Assembly: GCA_030626025.1 (NCBI GenBank)
Contig: DAOUPT010000016.1
Coordinates: forward strand, 1 to 58,754
Source of the DNA: Anderseniella sp.
Lineage (GTDB): Bacteria > Pseudomonadota > Alphaproteobacteria > Rhizobiales > Aestuariivirgaceae
Length of the DNA: 58,754 nt
Direction of reading: 5' to 3'
The position numbers and the translations under genes are program-made. The notes beneath the pieces were generated by a model. That model worked only from the letters and a program-made list of their open reading frames with translations, made no database searches and was not told the DNA's origin. Positions 26,238-33,996 of this stretch are shown here, piece by piece (the stretch's first letter is position 1; each line of letters starts with the position of its first letter).

Positions 26238-29200
26238 ATGCCTATTTTTGCCAGTCGTGCTTTGCAGACTATTCCATTTCCCCAAGAAACCGACCTGGTA
26301 AAGGCGCTGGCTGAGAAAGCCCGGCTTTCCTTGCAAGAATCTGATGATGTTAAACGGCTGGCTGGCGGGTTGGTTAAGGCGATCAGAACAGGGCGGAATC
26401 AGGCTGGAGGAATTGAGGAATTCATGGGAGAATACGAATTCTCCACGCAAGAGGGACTGGTGCTGATGTGTCTGGCCGAAGCCTTGTTGCGCATTCCCGA
26501 TTCACACACAGCTGACAAATTGATTGCGGACAAAATTGGTGGGGCGGCATGGGATAAGCATCTGGGTAAATCCGACTCGCTGTTTGTTAATGCCTCGACA
26601 TGGGGGTTGATGCTGACCGGCACGCTGCTTGATCCTGATAATGCAGCCAAGACTGATTCTATTGGATATTTAACCCGTATGGTTTCGAGGCTCGGCGAGC
26701 CGGTAATCCGGCAGGCGATGCGCCATGCGATGCGGATTATGGGCAAGCAGTTTGTTTTGGGCCGAAATATCAACGAAGCTATGAAAATAGCTGCGCCGAT
26801 GCGTAAGGCCGGTTACCGGTTTTCGTTCGATATGCTTGGTGAGGCAGCGCATACGATGGTGGATGCAGAAAAGTATTTCAATTCATATGAAAATGCTTTG
26901 CAGCAGATCGCCGATGCCAATACACAAAACGGGAAGGGTGCGGACATATTCGAACGCCCGTCAATCTCGATTAAGCTGTCTGCCATTCATCCGCGGTATG
27001 AAGAAATGCATCTCGAGCGGGTTTTGAACGAACTGGTTCCAAAATTGACCGGCCTTGCCATTAAAGCCAAAGCGGCAAATCTGGGATTGACAATTGATGC
27101 TGAGGAAATGGACCGGCTTGATTTGTCGCTGGATGTTTTTAAGGCATTGGCAGAGAATCCCGAATTGGCAAACTGGAATGGCTTGGGCCTTGCGGTACAG
27201 GCTTATTCGCGGCGGGCACTTCCGGTTCTGGAGTGGTTGGCTGAATTGGCCGGGGAAACTTCACGGATTATCCCCATAAGGCTGGTAAAAGGTGCTTATT
27301 GGGATACTGAAATAAAGCGGGCTCAGGAGGCTGGATATGCTGACTATCCGGTCTTCACGCAAAAAGCGTCAACCGATGTGTCCTATCTGGCTTGCGCTAA
27401 ATTCATGCTGGCAAATCGTGACCGGTTTTATCCCCAATTCGCCAGCCACAATGCGCACACGATTGCGGCTATTTCGGTGATGGCACAAGACAAAATTGGG
27501 TATGAGTGTCAAAGATTGCATGGCATGGGCCAGGCGTTGTTTGATGAAGTCACCAGCAAAGACAGTTTGAATTTGCCAGCGCGTATATATGCACCGGTTG
27601 GCAGTCATGAAGATCTGTTGGCTTATCTGGTTCGACGGTTGCTGGAGAACGGTGCCAATTCGTCATTTGTAAACCGGTTGAGTGATGACGAATTGCCGAT
27701 TGAGGAAATCATTGAGGACCCGGTCAGCAAATTAAACAGTCTGACGGTAATACCCAATCCGGGTTTCCCCGCTCCCGGCAATATTTTTGCACCACGTGAA
27801 AACTCAGCAGGAATTGCCCTGTGGCATCAACCGGCACGGAAAAGCCTCATCAACGAAGTTGCGCAACAGTCACAAATGGTGTCGGAAAGCTATCCGCTGA
27901 TTGACGGTGCCGAGCAGGAAGGGGAAAAACTTCGTGATGTTTTTGCGCCTTATGATCACGGGTTGATGGTCGGGCGGACCAGCAACGCCAGTGATTCTCA
28001 AGTTGGAAAGGCTTTGGCTTCTGCTGAAAAGGCCCAAAATGACTGGAATAGCATCGGTGGGGTCGCACGTGGCGACATATTGCGGAAAGCGGCCAGCCTG
28101 TATCAGAAAAATCAATCTCACCTTGTGGCATTGCTGGTGCGCGAAGCTGGCAAAACACTGGACAATGCGATCGGTGATATTCGCGAAGCAGTGGATTTTC
28201 TGCGCTATTACGCTTCACAAGCAAAAGAAAAGTGTTCAGGCCCGACAATGTTGCCCGGACCGACCGGTGAGCGCAATGAATTGCATCTGGAAGGGCGTGG
28301 GGTTTTTACCTGTATTGCGCCGTGGAATTTCCCGCTGGCAATTTTTACCGGTCAGATTTCAGCCGCGCTGGCTGCCGGTAATGCTGTGGTTGCAAAACCG
28401 GCCGAGCAAACACCGCTGATAGCCTTTGCCGCCATCAAGTTGTTGCACGAGGCTGGTGTTCATCCATCTGCCTTGCAGTTCTTGCCGGGCAGGGGCAGCG
28501 TCATAGGGGCAGGACTGGTTGCAGACGTCCGCACAGCCGGTGTTGCATTCACCGGCTCCACTGACACCGCGCGGCTGATCAATCAGGCTCTGGCCAGCCG
28601 GGAAGGTGCCATTGTTCCATTCATTGCCGAGACCGGCGGTATGAATGCCATGCTGGTTGATTCTTCTGCCTTGCCGGAACAAGTGGTCAAGGATGTGGTT
28701 TATTCGGCTTTTGACAGTGCCGGGCAACGCTGTTCAGCGGCGCGAATTCTGTTTATTCAGTCCGATGTTGCCAAGCGCATCATTCCGATGCTTCAGGGGG
28801 CTGTTGAGGAGCTTCGCATCGGCAATCCGCAGGACTACAGTACTGATGTCGGACCGGTTATCGACAAGCAGGCAAAAAGCGTTCTTGATGATCATAAAGC
28901 AAAAATGGCCGGTTCGGCCAAAACGCTGATCGATTTGTCATTACCCACCCAAACCGGAGCGGGCACATTTGTTTCACCCGCGGTTTATCAACTTGATGAC
29001 ATCACTCCGCTAAAGCGTGAAGTTTTTGGTCCGGTGCTGCACGTGATTGAGTATTCGGCTGACAAGCTGGGTGATGTCTGTGATGCGATAAACCAGACCG
29101 GTTATGGCCTGACCTTTGGTTTGCATACTCGTATTGAGCAGACTGCCAGGGAAGTTTCGCAACGTATTAAGGCTGGCAACATCTATATCAATCGTAATCA

Positions 29201-29369
29201 GATTGGTGCGGTGGTCGGGGCACAACCTTTTGGCGGGCAAGGGTTGTCGGGGACTGGACCAAAGGCAGGCGGTCCACACTATCTGGCTCGTTTTGCCGCT
29301 GAAACCGTCATATCAACCGACACCACCGCTTCCGGCGGAAATGCGGCGTTGTTGTCTCTAACAGGATAG
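26238..29369 (+). CDS. putA: Bifunctional proline dehydrogenase / pyrroline-5-carboxylate dehydrogenase
   Basis: A 1043-residue PutA that oxidises proline to glutamate. The proline dehydrogenase barrel covers about residues 60-480 (FDMLGEAAHTMVDAEKYF, ISIKLSAIHPRYE, LGLAVQAYSRRALPVLEWL, RLVKGAYWDTEIKRAQ). The aldehyde dehydrogenase half follows, with IAPWNFPLAIFTGQISAAL, the catalytic glutamate in ETGGMNA near 797, and the nucleophilic Cys in GQRCSAAR near 830. The protein starts directly with the alpha domain. There is no ribbon-helix-helix DNA-binding module, and length agrees with the non-repressor minimalist type. Control is therefore expected from the adjacent divergent Lrp-type regulator. 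Confidence 0.97.
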   Translation: MPIFASRALQTIPFPQETDLVKALAEKARLSLQESDDVKRLAGGLVKAIRTGRNQAGGIEEFMGEYEFSTQEGLVLMCLAEALLRIPDSHTADKLIADKIGGAAWDKHLGKSDSLFVNASTWGLMLTGTLLDPDNAAKTDSIGYLTRMVSRLGEPVIRQAMRHAMRIMGKQFVLGRNINEAMKIAAPMRKAGYRFSFDMLGEAAHTMVDAEKYFNSYENALQQIADANTQNGKGADIFERPSISIKLSAIHPRYEEMHLERVLNELVPKLTGLAIKAKAANLGLTIDAEEMDRLDLSLDVFKALAENPELANWNGLGLAVQAYSRRALPVLEWLAELAGETSRIIPIRLVKGAYWDTEIKRAQEAGYADYPVFTQKASTDVSYLACAKFMLANRDRFYPQFASHNAHTIAAISVMAQDKIGYECQRLHGMGQALFDEVTSKDSLNLPARIYAPVGSHEDLLAYLVRRLLENGANSSFVNRLSDDELPIEEIIEDPVSKLNSLTVIPNPGFPAPGNIFAPRENSAGIALWHQPARKSLINEVAQQSQMVSESYPLIDGAEQEGEKLRDVFAPYDHGLMVGRTSNASDSQVGKALASAEKAQNDWNSIGGVARGDILRKAASLYQKNQSHLVALLVREAGKTLDNAIGDIREAVDFLRYYASQAKEKCSGPTMLPGPTGERNELHLEGRGVFTCIAPWNFPLAIFTGQISAALAAGNAVVAKPAEQTPLIAFAAIKLLHEAGVHPSALQFLPGRGSVIGAGLVADVRTAGVAFTGSTDTARLINQALASREGAIVPFIAETGGMNAMLVDSSALPEQVVKDVVYSAFDSAGQRCSAARILFIQSDVAKRIIPMLQGAVEELRIGNPQDYSTDVGPVIDKQAKSVLDDHKAKMAGSAKTLIDLSLPTQTGAGTFVSPAVYQLDDITPLKREVFGPVLHVIEYSADKLGDVCDAINQTGYGLTFGLHTRIEQTAREVSQRIKAGNIYINRNQIGAVVGAQPFGGQGLSGTGPKAGGPHYLARFAAETVISTDTTASGGNAALLSLTG

Positions 29370-29477
29370 TGGCACGGGGCCCGAAAGGAGGGGTTTACAA
29401 ATAATTAGGGGCGATCAGCTTATAATGCATCATGGCGAGTTTTATTTTTGGCTCAATTAAAGAGTTGCTGAAGTAAT

Positions 29478-29699
29478 ATGAACATAAAAAATGTACCAGC
29501 AATGATTTGCGCAGGCGCGCTGTTTTTTCTGGCCTATCAGGTCGTAAATGGTGACGGTCGTAGTGCGCCATCCGGTAAATTCGGCATGCTTAAAGGACTG
29601 ATGAATTCGCTGCTGGATACGTTCGGCACTTATCCTACAGCGCTGATCATGGTAAGTGCCGGTATTGGCCTGGGTTCTTTGTTGTGGCACGAAAGCTGA
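29478..29699 (+). CDS. Small membrane protein of unknown function
   Basis: A 73-residue protein with two hydrophobic stretches, ICAGALFFLAYQVV (about 10-24) and ALIMVSAGIGLGSLLW (about 54-69), joined by a soluble loop GKFGMLKGLMNSLLDTFGTYP. I do not recognise a family. The coding signal is reasonable: an ATG with a clean open frame filling the gap between putA and the VWA-like gene, and the same strand as both. It is 81 bases before the VWA-like gene and could form a unit with it and the membrane J-protein, but no ribosome site stands out. Confidence 0.6.
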   Translation: MNIKNVPAMICAGALFFLAYQVVNGDGRSAPSGKFGMLKGLMNSLLDTFGTYPTALIMVSAGIGLGSLLWHES

Positions 29700-29780
29700 C
29701 CTTTACGGCGCCCTTTGTACCCGCTAACAAAATCTTCTTAAAAACCTTTTATTTGCTCTGTGAATGGTTATTTATAACCT

Positions 29781-30512
29781 ATGAGCAAGAAAACTGTCAT
29801 AGAGACGTCCAAATCCAAACCGACCGCTGCCCGAACTTCCTCCAGCGAGGATGTTGCTGGGTTTCTTACCAAAGTAAAAGCAATGTCGCCTGTTGCTCGT
29901 TCATCGGGTGGTCAGGGCCGTTTGATTTTTGCTCTTGATGCAACAATGAGCCGTGAGGCAACGTGGGATCAGGCTCAGCACATTCAGTCGGAGATGTTTG
30001 CCGAAACGGCCCGTATCGGCGGCCTTGATGTGCAGTTGGTCTATTTTCGCGGGTTTAACGAGTGTCGCGCTTCAAAGTGGGTGAGCGAACCCAATACTCT
30101 GGCCAGATTGATGACCAAGGTGGATTGCAGGGGCGGTCATACCCAGATTGGCAAGGTGCTGACGCACATCAAACGCGAGAATGTCAAAAACAAAGTTGAT
30201 GCTGTGGTTTATGTTGGCGATTGCATGGAAGAAAACATCGATAAGCTTTGCCAGATTGCCGGAGAAGTTGGTTTGCTGCGGGTACCGGTGTTTATGTTTC
30301 AAGAGGGCCATGATATGCAGGCGACAAAAGCGTTTAAAGAGATTGCCCGATTGACCGGCGGGGCTCATTGTCGCTTTTCAGGCGGTTCGGCAGATCAGTT
30401 GCGTCAGCTGTTGCGGGCGGTTGCTGTTTATGCTGCTGGTGGTCGCAAGGCGCTGGCTGAATATGCGCTTAAAAATTCACAAGGGTCATTATTGTTGGAG
30501 CAACTTAGATAA
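29781..30512 (+). CDS. VWA-like (TerF-type) protein
   Basis: A 243-residue protein. After a 45-residue Ser/Thr/Lys-rich start it has a von Willebrand A-like fold: strand [11 protein letters not shown] with a DxTxS metal site at Asp53 (a variant of the usual DxSxS), a helix, strand [11 protein letters not shown], then [13 protein letters not shown] and [17 protein letters not shown], which supply further metal-site positions. The end is helical. It looks cytosolic. VWA proteins are metal-dependent protein-binding modules; the partner is unknown. The stop codon overlaps the ATG of the following J-protein gene by one base (TAATG), so the two are almost certainly translationally coupled. Confidence 0.75.
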   Translation: MSKKTVIETSKSKPTAARTSSSEDVAGFLTKVKAMSPVARSSGGQGRLIFALDATMSREATWDQAQHIQSEMFAETARIGGLDVQLVYFRGFNECRASKWVSEPNTLARLMTKVDCRGGHTQIGKVLTHIKRENVKNKVDAVVYVGDCMEENIDKLCQIAGEVGLLRVPVFMFQEGHDMQATKAFKEIARLTGGAHCRFSGGSADQLRQLLRAVAVYAAGGRKALAEYALKNSQGSLLLEQLR

Positions 30513-31207
30513 TGCAATTACTTCTTGCCATGTTGATACTGGGATTGGTTTGGTTCGGCATCAAGAAAATGGCTGTTGCCAATCCGGCCGATTTAAAATC
30601 GAATTTGCGCAAAGTTGCCGGTGTTGCTTCGATTGGCTTGTCCATTATTCTGACATTAAAGGGCGGGCTTGCTATTGCCATACCGTTGTTTTTTGCCGGA
30701 CTTGGTTTGTTGGGGTTGGGACATTTGGCTGGTATTGACTTGCCGTGGTCCAAAAAATCAGCCGGTCAACGTTCTCATGTTCGAACCAGCGTTTTGTTGA
30801 TGGAGCTTGACCACGACAGTGGACAGATTGACGGCGAGGTTTTGTCCGGTCAATTTGCCGGGCAGCGGTTGCAGGGCCTGTCGCTTGATCAGTTGCTGGA
30901 ATTGTATGATGAGTGCGCTCGTGCCGGTGACCAAAGTCCGCAATTATTGCAAGCCTATCTTGATACAAAACATCCCGAATGGGCCAAGGATTTTGACGGC
31001 AGCAAACATGAGGGCGCGTCGGCGAGTTCGGGTGGTGCAATGAGCCAGCAGGAGGCGCTGGCAATACTTGGTTTAAAACCGGGCGCTTCAAAGCGAAAAA
31101 TTGTCTCTGCCCACCGGGGGCTGATGAAGAAATATCACCCGGATCAGGGCGGTTCTGATTATTTGGCTACCAAAATCAACGAAGCCAAGGATGTTTTGAT
31201 TGATTAA
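30512..31207 (+). CDS. Membrane J-domain protein resembling Tim14/Pam18 (TimB-like)
   Basis: A 231-residue protein. The N-terminus has two hydrophobic segments, [17 protein letters not shown] (1-17) and [20 protein letters not shown] (about 36-55) extending through [12 protein letters not shown]. The middle (about 85-160) is an acidic soluble domain with [15 protein letters not shown]. The C-terminal J-domain (about 180-231) has an intact HPD in [20 protein letters not shown]. That last segment is very close to the mitochondrial import-motor subunit Tim14/Pam18, whose family ends in [15 protein letters not shown]. A J-domain stimulates Hsp70 ATPase, so it presumably recruits DnaK to the membrane. 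It overlaps the VWA-like gene by one base. The Tim14 likeness is seen directly; an import role in bacteria is not established. Confidence 0.85.
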   Translation: MQLLLAMLILGLVWFGIKKMAVANPADLKSNLRKVAGVASIGLSIILTLKGGLAIAIPLFFAGLGLLGLGHLAGIDLPWSKKSAGQRSHVRTSVLLMELDHDSGQIDGEVLSGQFAGQRLQGLSLDQLLELYDECARAGDQSPQLLQAYLDTKHPEWAKDFDGSKHEGASASSGGAMSQQEALAILGLKPGASKRKIVSAHRGLMKKYHPDQGGSDYLATKINEAKDVLID

Positions 31208-31220
31208 AGCTTTTTTATGC

Positions 31221-32717
31221 TTAACTGCGTGGGGCGAGGGCGAAACAGTCTATACCCTTTTTTGACAGGGTGCGGCAGGTGCGCTTTGCGGTTCGGCGGT
31301 TGAAACCAGCGAAACGGGCACGATAAAATTTGGAGCCGTTCTTGCGAACTTCGATGGTGAATGCCACTTTGCCGTGCAGATTTTGTCGAGCTTTTTTAGT
31401 GGCATTGACCAATCTGCCTTTAGCGCTTTTCTTGCTCGGGAATGCACCGATTTGAATGTTCCAGCTATCATTGTGCAGTTGGGCGTCTGGAAGTTTTGAC
31501 TCAGCCAGCTTGACAATCTTTGTTACTTTTTTCCGCTTGGGCACGATCAAGTCGCTCTTGTCGGCTTGTTTAACCGCTGCAGAACCAACGTCATTGCCAA
31601 ATGGCAATATGTCGCCCTGACCATTGTCATCGACAATGCTGGCGGTTTTAAAGGTCGAGACTGTGGTGGGTTGCTTTTTAACCGGTGAAATGCGGTCCTG
31701 TTCCTTTAGCACCTTGGCAACGGCCAGTGTTTTTGGTGTTTTCAAGACTGGTTTCTTTCGCGGTAAAGGCACAGGTGTAACCGAACGCTTTGCAGCGGCT
31801 ACGCGAATGGTACGCAACACACGTTTGTAACCGGGAGGCGAACCGGCGGTTGAAGCAATACGGGTGGATTTGGTCAGGCGGTGCTTTGCAAAAATCCGTT
31901 TGATTAGCGCTGCCATGTAGCGATTGCGCGATCCGCCGGTGCGGCCACCCATAACAACAGCTACGATGCGTTTTTTGCCGCGACGGGCAGAGGAGGTGAG
32001 GTTGAAACCTGAGGCACGGGTGTAACCGGTCTTGATGCCATCGACGCCTTGTATACGGCCCAGCAAGCGGTTGTGGTTGCCATAACGGCGGCCACGGTAG
32101 GTGAAGCGTTTGATGGCAAAAAATTTGTAATAACGCGGGAAATCACGTTGCAAGCGCAACCCGAGGGTTGCCATGTCGCGAGCTGTTGTCAGCTGCGATC
32201 GGTTTGGCAGGCCCGATGCATTGCGAAAGGTTGAACGGGTCATGCCAATGCGATGGGCAGTGCGGGTCATGCGCCGGGCAAATCCGGTTTCGGTGCCACC
32301 GAGGTTTTCGGCAATCGCGGTTGCAACATCATTGGCTGACTTGGTGACCAACGCGCGGATGGCGTCACGAACACGAATGGTCTTTCCAGGCTTGAAGCCG
32401 AGCTTTGATGGTGGGCGAGAGGCTGCGTAGCGAGAAACCCGCAACGGTGTACTCATTGATATGCGTTTTGCTTTGAGGTCTTCAAACACCAGATAAAGCG
32501 TCATCATTTTTGTCAGAGAGGCAGGATAGCGTTTTGCGTCGGCATTTTTTGCAAACAAAATCTTGCCGGTTCTCGCATCAACAGCAATTGCGGAAAATTT
32601 TGGTGCAGCTTCTGCCGGGGCAGCCAGAATCACTGTCAGCGACAACAGCATGAATGTGCTGATAATCATTTTGAGGATGTTATTGACACCCGGTTTCGGG
32701 TTTGAGCTAACCAACAT
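31221..32717 (-). CDS. D-alanyl-D-alanine carboxypeptidase with SPOR domain
   Basis: A 498-residue PBP5-type enzyme that trims the terminal D-Ala of peptidoglycan. It has a signal peptide (about residues 15-37, ending AEA-A), then the serine active site SLTKMM, the SAN motif in TKSANDVATAIAENLGG and the KTG triad in VDGIKTGYTRASGFN. A long basic, Pro-rich linker (about 280-420) follows. The C-terminal SPOR domain (about 425-498, WNIQIGAFPSKKSAKGRL to KKGIDCFAL) should direct it to septal glycan. The ATG at 32717 is preceded by AGGTGG; a GTG three codons earlier is possible. It is convergent with the J-protein gene. Confidence 0.92.
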   Translation of the reverse strand: MLVSSNPKPGVNNILKMIISTFMLLSLTVILAAPAEAAPKFSAIAVDARTGKILFAKNADAKRYPASLTKMMTLYLVFEDLKAKRISMSTPLRVSRYAASRPPSKLGFKPGKTIRVRDAIRALVTKSANDVATAIAENLGGTETGFARRMTRTAHRIGMTRSTFRNASGLPNRSQLTTARDMATLGLRLQRDFPRYYKFFAIKRFTYRGRRYGNHNRLLGRIQGVDGIKTGYTRASGFNLTSSARRGKKRIVAVVMGGRTGGSRNRYMAALIKRIFAKHRLTKSTRIASTAGSPPGYKRVLRTIRVAAAKRSVTPVPLPRKKPVLKTPKTLAVAKVLKEQDRISPVKKQPTTVSTFKTASIVDDNGQGDILPFGNDVGSAAVKQADKSDLIVPKRKKVTKIVKLAESKLPDAQLHNDSWNIQIGAFPSKKSAKGRLVNATKKARQNLHGKVAFTIEVRKNGSKFYRARFAGFNRRTAKRTCRTLSKKGIDCFALAPRS

Positions 32718-32937
32718 TGTGTCCACCTGTCAGACTTAAATATTTGAGCAACAGAGATGCAAAGATATCCAGTTTGTGCGGTGGAAGTGTGTATTCACGC
32801 TGGAACAGCAGCTACAAAATTAAACACGCTACGCATACTAACTGGACGATTTTCGCCCTTGGTACTCTTTTCAACTAATGTGGATTTTGACTGAATAGGG
32901 TTACCAAGCTGTAAAGACAAATACGTTTTTTAAATTT

Positions 32938-32985
32938 TTATGTTGCAGTGCACAATTTTTGCTTGACATGTTATGTTGCGGTGCA
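32938..32985. promoter_or_regulatory. Two TGC-type palindromic operator candidates (PhaR-like) before the phasin gene
   Basis: A 15-base direct repeat with one mismatch occurs at 32938-32952 (TTATGTTGCAGTGCA) and 32971-32985 (TTATGTTGCGGTGCA), 33 bases apart, about three helical turns. Each contains a centred palindrome: TGCA-G-TGCA and TGCG-G-TGCA. One copy sits upstream of the -35 box and the other between -35 and -10. PHB-responsive PhaR repressors bind TGC-containing sites near phasin genes, so PhaR control is the natural reading. Confidence 0.6.
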
Positions 32986-32991
32986 TATATA
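32963..32991 (+). promoter_or_regulatory. Sigma-70-type promoter of the phasin gene
   Basis: The -35 box TTGACA (32963-32968) is perfect. A 17-base spacer follows, then TATATA (32986-32991). Transcription would start near 32998, about 40 bases before the phasin ATG. The rest of the 32727-33038 gap is AT-rich and shows nothing else I can name. Confidence 0.75.
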
Positions 32992-33038
32992 TCGTGACAA
33001 GAGATCGAAACATTACTTCCAATTTATCGGAGAAGACC

Positions 33039-33401
33039 ATGAATAAAACATTTGAAAACCTGCAAACCAGCAGCAAAGAAAATTTTGATGCTTGTGTAAA
33101 CAGTGCAACTGTCATGTCTAAAGGCATGCAGGACATCGCTGCTGAAACCGCTGATTTCTCTGCGAAATCATTTGAGAAAGGTACTGCTGCTGTTGAAACA
33201 CTGATGGCTGCAAAAACTTTTGATAAAGTTATCGAAGCTCAACAGGACTTCGCCAGGTCAGCCTACGAAGATTTCATCGGTCAAATGACCAAAGTTGGTG
33301 AAATGTACAAAGCATCTTCAACTGAAGCGTTCAAATCTGTTGAAGATCAAATGGCAAAGTTCGCACCTGCAGCAACAACCAAGAAAACTGCTGCCAAATA
33401 A
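33039..33401 (+). CDS. Phasin-family protein
   Basis: A 120-residue helical protein typical of small phasins, which coat polyhydroxyalkanoate granules. It has long amphipathic helices (ENLQTSSKENFDACVNSATV, GMQDIAAETADFSAKSFEKG), then FDKVIEAQQDFARSAYEDFI and an Ala/Lys-rich tail. The EAQxxFAxxxYxxFxxQ pattern is the core of the phasin_2 type. The ATG at 33039 has GGAGAA upstream; the open frame continues upstream through the promoter and is not used. Codon use is biased to AAA/GAA/GCT, which suggests high expression. It has a strong promoter with paired operator-like repeats and its own terminator. No PHA synthase or depolymerase is in the window. Confidence 0.85.
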   Translation: MNKTFENLQTSSKENFDACVNSATVMSKGMQDIAAETADFSAKSFEKGTAAVETLMAAKTFDKVIEAQQDFARSAYEDFIGQMTKVGEMYKASSTEAFKSVEDQMAKFAPAATTKKTAAK

Positions 33402-33451
33402 TTTGACTACACCTTAAAGGTGCTTTTGTAAAAAAAGCGCCTTCACATAAA

Positions 33452-33493
33452 CGCTCAAGGCTTTTCCTCCCTTACCGCCTTGGGCGTTTTTTT
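33452..33493 (+). terminator. Rho-independent terminator after the phasin gene
   Basis: CGCTCAAGGC pairs with GCCTTGGGCG (one G-T pair) and runs into seven Ts. A second imperfect hairpin, AAGGTGCTTT with AAAGCGCCTT, lies just before it at about 33417-33443. Confidence 0.85.
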
Positions 33494-33545
33494 GTGTCTA
33501 GATTTTGAAGCTGGTAAATTGTTTGAGAACTGTTTTCATTTACGT

Positions 33546-33573
33546 CTTGAATCAGGCTATAATTGTCCTACCT
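33546..33573 (+). promoter_or_regulatory. Candidate RpoH (heat-shock) promoter for clpS-clpA
   Basis: CTTG (33546-33549), 17 bases, then CCTACCT (33567-33573) differs by one base from the alphaproteobacterial RpoH pattern CTTG-N17-CYTATNT. It lies 46 bases before the clpS start. Heat-shock control of Clp genes is common, which supports the reading, but this is by eye. Confidence 0.45.
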
Positions 33574-33618
33574 TAATAAAAGCGACTTCCCGGTGAGCAG
33601 CGAGACGACAAATTTACG

Positions 33619-33957
33619 ATGAAAATGGCTGATAATGACGATGATGTAAATGGTGGCGGCGGTAGTCAGACCGGCGTCATTACCAAAACCAAACCGAAAA
33701 CTAAAAAACCCCGGTTGTACAAAGTATTACTGCTCAATGATGACTACACGCCGATGGAGTTTGTCATATTTGTTCTGGAACAGGTTTTTGGCAAGGGCAG
33801 GGAAGATGCTACGGCGATCATGTTGCATGTGCACCAAAAAGGCGTTGGCCTTTGCGGTGTCTATACACACGAGATTGCTGAGACCAAAGTGACACAGGTG
33901 ATGGATCTGGCCCATGAAAACCAGCATCCGTTGCAGTGTACGATGGAAAAAGAGTAA
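33619..33957 (+). CDS. clpS: ATP-dependent Clp protease adaptor ClpS
   Basis: A 112-residue adaptor that hands N-degron proteins to ClpAP. After a disordered, acidic and Gly-rich start, the ClpS fold shows [20 protein letters not shown] with the N-degron pocket residues (NDDYT and the M of PMEF), then [21 protein letters not shown] second ATG two codons in (33625) is equally possible. The gene stops 39 bases before clpA on the same strand, the normal pairing. A heat-shock-like promoter lies upstream. Confidence 0.96.
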   Translation: MKMADNDDDVNGGGGSQTGVITKTKPKTKKPRLYKVLLLNDDYTPMEFVIFVLEQVFGKGREDATAIMLHVHQKGVGLCGVYTHEIAETKVTQVMDLAHENQHPLQCTMEKE

Positions 33958-33996
33958 GATTAAAAGAGTAACTGAGAAATCCACAAGGAGCACAAG

